Shown here: piece after piece, positions 60,193 through 64,000 of the stretch | How positions within the stretch are numbered: the stretch's first letter is position 1 | Layout: each line of letters starts with the position of its first letter | NCBI GenBank assembly: GCA_036280655.1 | Contig: DASUQI010000003.1 | Span: 31,294 to 95,293, forward strand | DNA from: DASSJM01 sp036280655 | Lineage (GTDB): Bacteria > Actinomycetota > UBA4738 > HRBIN12 | Length of the DNA: 64,000 bases | Reading direction: 5' to 3' | Made by a program: the position numbers and the translations under genes | Notes under the pieces: model-generated | What the model was told of the DNA's origin: nothing | The model's input: only the letters and a program-made list of their open reading frames with translations | Database searches by the model: none

Positions 60193-60821
60193 CCCTTCGC
60201 CGGCTGGAGCGCGAACCCGAGGACCTGCGCGGAGACCTCGATGCACGTCCGGTGCATGCGCTCGGTGGTGACCACCGAGTCGTCCATGATGACCTGGATC
60301 GCGAGGCCGTCCATCAGCGCCGCGATCCGGAGCGCGAGCTCGTCGGGGTCCTCGGCCGAGGAGAACTCCCCCGAACCCTGGCCGCCCCGGATGATCTCGG
60401 CGAGCTGCGACCGCCACCGCTGATCGAGCGCCTCGCGGTCCTTGGCCATCTCGGGATCGCGGAGCGCGCGCACCCATACCTCGATCCACAGCGCCCACTC
60501 GTCGAGGCGACCGTACTCGGGGAGGTAGCCGGGCACCGACAGGTCGATCACGCGACGGAGCTGCTCCCTCGCCGAGGGGATGCGCCGGATCTCGCGCGAG
60601 GTGCGGAGATAGAACTGGTCGTTCGCGAACGTGAGCGCCTCGGCGAGCAGGCGGTCCTTCGACTCGAAGTAGTAGAGGATCAGCCCCGGCGAGACGCCCG
60701 CCTGCTCGGCGATGTCGGAGATCCGTGTCTCGGCGAGCCCGCGGTCCGTGATGACGCGCGCGGCCGCGTCCAGGATCTCCTGGTGGCGGTCCTTGCCCTG
60801 CTTCGCGGGTCCGGTGTTCAT
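60189..60821 (-). CDS. TetR/BetI-like transcriptional repressor
   Basis: A 210-residue regulator. The DNA-binding domain is RHQEILDAAARVITDRGLAETRISDIAEQAGVSPGLILYYFESKDRLL; the C-terminal domain matches the BetI-type class (TetR_C_6-like). ATG 60821 follows AGGAGCG. Its own promoter (TTGACT-16-TAGAGT, minus strand) carries the palindrome CTGAAC-GAGG-GTTCAG at the start of transcription, so it should repress itself. It is divergent from the CrtI-like gene, whose upstream palindrome has TTTGAA half-sites. The ligand is unknown; betaine, choline or a polyamine is possible from context. Confidence 0.87.
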   Translation of the reverse strand: MNTGPAKQGKDRHQEILDAAARVITDRGLAETRISDIAEQAGVSPGLILYYFESKDRLLAEALTFANDQFYLRTSREIRRIPSAREQLRRVIDLSVPGYLPEYGRLDEWALWIEVWVRALRDPEMAKDREALDQRWRSQLAEIIRGGQGSGEFSSAEDPDELALRIAALMDGLAIQVIMDDSVVTTERMHRTCIEVSAQVLGFALQPAKG

Positions 60822-60868
60822 CTGCGCTCCTGAACGCGGGACAGTCTGGCGACCTCCGGGACGCCGAA

Positions 60869-60884
60869 CTGAACGAGGGTTCAG
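60869..60884 (-). promoter_or_regulatory. Palindromic self-operator of the TetR gene
   Basis: CTGAAC-GAGG-GTTCAG (60869-60884) has perfect 6-bp arms. It spans the expected transcription start about 5 bp beyond the TetR -10 (TAGAGT), the usual location of an autorepression site. The half-site resembles TTTGAA of the shared 18-bp motif. Confidence 0.6.
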
Positions 60885-60886
60885 CA

Positions 60887-60914
60887 ACTCTAGCGGTCTG
60901 ACCTGCGAAGTCAA
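60887..60914 (-). promoter_or_regulatory. Promoter of the TetR gene
   Basis: On the minus strand TTGACT (60909-60914) and TAGAGT (60887-60892) lie 16 bp apart. Transcription should begin near 60880, inside the palindrome 60869-60884. Confidence 0.65.
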
Positions 60915-60935
60915 GCCGTGGAGGCGCGGGCCTCG

Positions 60936-60953
60936 CTTGACTGACCATTCAAA
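60936..60953 (-). promoter_or_regulatory. Shared 18-bp operator-like palindrome, copy 3 (CrtI-like gene)
   Basis: On the minus strand TTTGAATGGTCAGTCAAG matches copy 2 at 14 of 18 positions. Read on the plus strand it contains TTGACT (60937-60942), a possible -35 for the CrtI-like gene with GAGGAT (60961-60966) as -10, 18 bp on. Binding here would repress that gene. Confidence 0.55.
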
Positions 60954-61000
60954 CGCATGGGAGGATGGCGCCCTTCCAGGACCGAGGAGACCGAACGACG

Positions 61001-62620
61001 ATGGCCAACGTCTACGACGCGATCGTGATCGGGGGCGGACACAACGGCCTCACCGCCGGCGCCTACTTCGCCCGGGCGGGGGCCCGCACGGTGGTCCTCG
61101 AGGCGCGGGGCAAGACCGGCGGGGCGGCCGACACGAGCGCGCCGTTCCCCGACCATCCCGAGATCAATGTCACAACCTATTCGTACGTGATGTCGCTGAT
61201 GCCGCCGACGGTCATCCGCGAGCTGGACCTCAAGCGGCACGGGTACGACGTCACGCCGTTCGGCCCGTACTACCAGGCGTATCCCGACGGGCGTTCGATC
61301 AAGGTCTACCCGGACGACGCGGCCCGGAGCCACGACTCGATCGCGCAGTTCTCGAAGAAGGACGCGGAGACCCTCCCGCAGTGGGAGGCGTGGCTCCAGG
61401 AGGTGGCCGACGTGCTCGGGCCGCTGCTCTTGCAGAAGCCGCCGAAGATCGGCTCGATGGCGTTCGGCGACCTGATCGAGAGCGCGCGCGCTGCCTGGAA
61501 GATGCGCAAGCTCGGCGTCCGCGGGGTCGGCGACGTCACGCGGCTGTTCACGATGAGCATCACCGACCTGCTCGACGACTGGTTCGAGTCCGACGAGATC
61601 AAGGGCATGCTCACCGTGAACGGGATCATCGGAACGTGGGCGGGCCCCGACGAGCCGGGCACCGCGTACGTGATGCTCCACCACTCGATCGGCGACGTCG
61701 GCGACGGCCACCTGGGCTCCTGGGGCTTCCAGCAGGGCGGGATGGGCGGGGTCTCCGATTCGATCCGGCGCTCGGCGGAGTCGTTCGGGTGCGAGATCCG
61801 CACGGACGCACGCGTCGCGAAGGTGCTCACGAGCGGCGGGCGGTTCCTCGGCGTCGCGCTCGAGAACGGCGAGGAGCTCCGGGCGCCGGTCGGCGTGACG
61901 TGCATCCACCCGAAGACGGCGTTCCTCGACCTGGTCGGGCGCGAGGAGCTCCCCCCGGACTTCGCGTGGGACATCGAGCGGTGGCGCTCGCGCTCTGGCG
62001 TCGTGAAGATCAACGTCGCGATGTCGGAGCTGCCCGACTTCATCGCCGACCCCGGGAAGGAGCTGCAGGACCACCACACGGGTTCGGTCGAGCTGTGCTT
62101 CTCGCCGCAGTTCGCCGAGGAGGCGTTCCAGGACGCGCACATGGGCCGGAAGGCCTCGGAGCGGCCGTTCGTCGACGGCGTCATCCCCACGACGATGGAC
62201 AAGAAGCTCGCGCCCGAGGGCGTGCACGTGTTCTCGATGTTCACGCAGTGGGTGCCGGACGACTGGGTGCACGAGCCGCACCGCGAGGAGCTCGAGCAGT
62301 ACGCCGACCGGATCATCGACCTGTACACGGAGCTCGCGCCGAACTTCAAGGCGGCGGTGATCGACCGGCAGGTGCTCGGCCCGTACGACATGGAGCAGGA
62401 GCTCGGGCTGATCGGCGGGAACATCTTCCACGGCGAGCTCTCGGTGGATCAGCTGTTCCACATGCGTCCGGCGCCCGGCTACGCGGACTACCGAACGCCG
62501 ATCCGCGGCCTGTACCACGGCTCCTCGGGCACGCACGCCGGCGGCGGCGTGAACGGCATCCCCGGCTGGCAGGCGTATCGTGCGGCCGTGAGGGACCGGG
62601 CGGTCAAGAAGCCGCGGTGA
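61001..62620 (+). CDS. CrtI/PYROXD2-like NAD(P)/FAD-dependent oxidoreductase
   Basis: A 539-residue flavoprotein: FAD-binding DAIVIGGGHNGLTAGAYFARAGARTVVLEARGKTGGAA, TWAGPDEPGTAYVMLHHSIGDV, QQGGMGGVSDSIRRSAESFGCEIR and the C-terminal GNIFHGELSVDQLFHMRPAPGYADYRTPI. It belongs to the phytoene desaturase-like superfamily, closest in pattern to PYROXD2, and has no carotenoid genes nearby, so the substrate is unlikely to be phytoene. ATG 61001 follows GAGGAG (60984-60989). The operator-like palindrome lies upstream. Confidence 0.85.
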   Translation: MANVYDAIVIGGGHNGLTAGAYFARAGARTVVLEARGKTGGAADTSAPFPDHPEINVTTYSYVMSLMPPTVIRELDLKRHGYDVTPFGPYYQAYPDGRSIKVYPDDAARSHDSIAQFSKKDAETLPQWEAWLQEVADVLGPLLLQKPPKIGSMAFGDLIESARAAWKMRKLGVRGVGDVTRLFTMSITDLLDDWFESDEIKGMLTVNGIIGTWAGPDEPGTAYVMLHHSIGDVGDGHLGSWGFQQGGMGGVSDSIRRSAESFGCEIRTDARVAKVLTSGGRFLGVALENGEELRAPVGVTCIHPKTAFLDLVGREELPPDFAWDIERWRSRSGVVKINVAMSELPDFIADPGKELQDHHTGSVELCFSPQFAEEAFQDAHMGRKASERPFVDGVIPTTMDKKLAPEGVHVFSMFTQWVPDDWVHEPHREELEQYADRIIDLYTELAPNFKAAVIDRQVLGPYDMEQELGLIGGNIFHGELSVDQLFHMRPAPGYADYRTPIRGLYHGSSGTHAGGGVNGIPGWQAYRAAVRDRAVKKPR

Positions 62621-64000
62621 CGCCGGCGTCTCCGCAGGCGTCCTCGGACGGCCGGACCGCGATCGAGCGCATGCTCGAGGCGCGCTCGGTCGCCGTCGTC
62701 GGCGCGAGCGTCCGCGAGGGCTCGGTCGGCAACCAGAGCATCGTCGAGCTCGTCGAGGGCGGGTTCGACGGTCGCATCGTCCCGGTGAATCCGAAGTACC
62801 ACGAGGTGCTCGGCCACCGGGCGTTCGGCGCGGTTGCCGAGATCGGCGAGCCGGTCGACCTCGTGATCCTCGCGGTCTCGAACGCGCTGCTCGAGGAGCA
62901 GCTCGCGGCCGCCGCGTCGGCCGGCGCCGGGAGCGCGGTGATCTTCGCGAGCGGCCACGAGGAGCCGCGCGACGGTGTGCCGCCGTTGACCGAACGCCTC
63001 GCGGCGATCGCGCGGGGCGCCGGGATGGCCGTGTGCGGCGGCAACTGCATGGGGTTCGCGAACCTCGAGCGGCGGGTCCGAGCGCTGGGCTTCTACGAGC
63101 CGAAGGACGCGCCGGTCGGCGGCGTCGCGTTCCTCTCGCACTCGGGCTCGGCGTTCAGCGCGATGATCCACAACGACCGCAACCTCGGGCTGAACCTGGC
63201 GGTCTCGGCCGGGCAGGAGCTGGTGACGACGGTCGCCGACTACCTGCGGTACGCGCTCGGCCTCGAGAGCACGACGGCGGTGGGCCTGTTCCTCGAGACC
63301 GTGCGGGATCCGAGCGCGTTCCGTTCGGCGCTGGAGCTGGCTGCCGAACGCGACGTGCCGGTCGTGGCGCTCAAGGTCGGCCGTGAGGCGCGCACGCGCG
63401 AGCTCGTCGCCGCGCACTCTGGTGCGCTGGCGGGCGAGGACGGGGCGTACGAGGCGCTGTTCGACGCGTACGGCGTCTCACGGGTCGAGAGCCTGGACGA
63501 GATGGCGGACACGCTCGCGCTGTTCGCAGCCGGACGTCGGGCCGGCCCCGGCGGGCTCGCGAGCGTCCACGACTCGGGCGGAGAGCGGGCGCTGCTGATC
63601 GACGCCGCGGCCTCCGTCGGCGTCCCGCTCGCCGAGATCTCGCACGAGACCTCGAAGCGGATGGAGGCGCTGCTCGACCCGGGGCTGCCGCCCGTGAACC
63701 CGCTCGACTTCTGGGGGACGGGGACGAACGCGCACGAGATCGTCACCGGGTGCGTCCGGGCGTTGCTCGACGACCCGGCGGTTGCGGCGCTCGCGTTCAC
63801 CGTCGACCTGACGACCGAGGACTACCCGGACATGGGCTACCTCGCGATGGCGCGGGAGACGTTCCCCGAGACCGACAAGCCGTTCGCGATGTTGTCGAAC
63901 TTCTCGAGCGGCATCGACCGCAACGACGCGAAGCTGCTCGAGGGCGACGGGATCCCGGTGCTCGAGGGGACGCTCACCGGGCTCGCGGCGTTCGGGCACC
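62617..64000 (+). CDS. NDP-forming acyl-CoA synthetase (ACD-type), cut by window end
   Basis: At least 461 residues are present. An N-terminal CoA-binding domain (SVAVVGASVREGSVGNQSIVELVEGGFDG, IVPVNPKY) precedes succinyl-CoA-ligase-like domains (VAFLSHSGSAFSAM, VVALKVGREARTRELVAAHSGALAGEDGAYEALFDAYGV); His267 in AAHSGALAG would be the phospho-histidine that carries phosphate from the acyl phosphate or ADP side. Such enzymes make acyl-CoA reversibly from acid, CoA and ATP. The GTG start overlaps the stop of the CrtI-like gene (GTGA). The ATP-grasp part lies beyond the window. Confidence 0.87.
   Translation, partial: MTPASPQASSDGRTAIERMLEARSVAVVGASVREGSVGNQSIVELVEGGFDGRIVPVNPKYHEVLGHRAFGAVAEIGEPVDLVILAVSNALLEEQLAAAASAGAGSAVIFASGHEEPRDGVPPLTERLAAIARGAGMAVCGGNCMGFANLERRVRALGFYEPKDAPVGGVAFLSHSGSAFSAMIHNDRNLGLNLAVSAGQELVTTVADYLRYALGLESTTAVGLFLETVRDPSAFRSALELAAERDVPVVALKVGREARTRELVAAHSGALAGEDGAYEALFDAYGVSRVESLDEMADTLALFAAGRRAGPGGLASVHDSGGERALLIDAAASVGVPLAEISHETSKRMEALLDPGLPPVNPLDFWGTGTNAHEIVTGCVRALLDDPAVAALAFTVDLTTEDYPDMGYLAMARETFPETDKPFAMLSNFSSGIDRNDAKLLEGDGIPVLEGTLTGLAAFGH

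Overview
The window is very GC-rich, with C or G in most third codon positions. It encodes a Tat system user, F420-type LLM oxidoreductases, MMPL transport, lipoproteins and many GTG starts. Many -10 hexamers of the form TAnnnT lie only 6-9 nt before the start codon, which indicates leaderless transcription. Together these suggest an actinobacterium, probably from a deep, little-studied class rather than Streptomyces or Mycobacterium; I cannot place it more precisely. I see no rRNA, tRNA, CRISPR array, insertion sequence or phage gene, so this looks like ordinary chromosome.

Layout. 1-2.5 kb: molybdenum cofactor genes (the 5' tip of moaA on the minus strand, a DUF6457-like protein, a MoaB/MogA-XdhC fusion) leading into a tightly overlapped operon with a methyltransferase and two tandem sulfatases, then a phospholipase C-like enzyme (5.4-7 kb). 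7-18.3 kb: a KamA-type radical SAM enzyme, transketolase, adenine deaminase, a hemolysin-III membrane protein, a DEAD-box helicase with a structured leader, a lipoprotein, and the threonine degradation pair tdh and kbl. 18.3-21.7 kb: a TetR regulator divergent from an MMPL exporter with a clear promoter/operator. 21.7-33.8 kb: an LLM oxidoreductase, AlkD, an aldehyde dehydrogenase, a polyamine-type ABC importer (potA, D, B, C), a second orphan PotD-like protein, a crotonase and an EamA permease. 33.8-45 kb: a choline/betaine block with choline dehydrogenase (betA), a ProVWX importer with a doubled permease, an aldehyde dehydrogenase, a dimethylglycine dehydrogenase-like protein and a DmdA-like GcvT-fold protein. 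45-50.9 kb: a TolB-like lipoprotein, a two-component system with two small membrane-anchored proteins, AmtB and a YbaK editing protein. 50.9-55.9 kb: heterotetrameric sarcosine oxidase (soxB, D, A, G) with an MmcQ/YjbR gene inserted. 55.9-64 kb: a VanY-type peptidase, a serine hydrolase, a cysteine-synthase-like enzyme, an acyl-CoA dehydrogenase, a DinB-like protein, a TetR regulator, a CrtI/PYROXD2-like oxidoreductase and an NDP-forming acyl-CoA ligase that runs off the window.

How the genes fit together. The central theme is use of quaternary and methylated amines. Choline would be oxidised by BetA and an aldehyde dehydrogenase to betaine (or betaine imported by ProVWX), then demethylated through dimethylglycine and sarcosine to glycine, with methyl groups passed to tetrahydrofolate by GcvT-type domains. 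No Rieske-type GbcAB or BHMT is visible for the betaine to dimethylglycine step; the DmdA-like protein in the same block is a candidate for it, or for DMSP demethylation. A polyamine importer next to an aldehyde dehydrogenase suggests parallel polyamine use, and AmtB fits a nitrogen-scavenging lifestyle.

Two regulatory themes stand out. An 18-bp interrupted palindrome (TTTGAAYGGNNAGTCAAR) recurs upstream of potD, the cysteine-synthase-like gene and the CrtI-like gene. Convergent gene pairs repeatedly share a CTAG tetranucleotide as interlocked stop codons.
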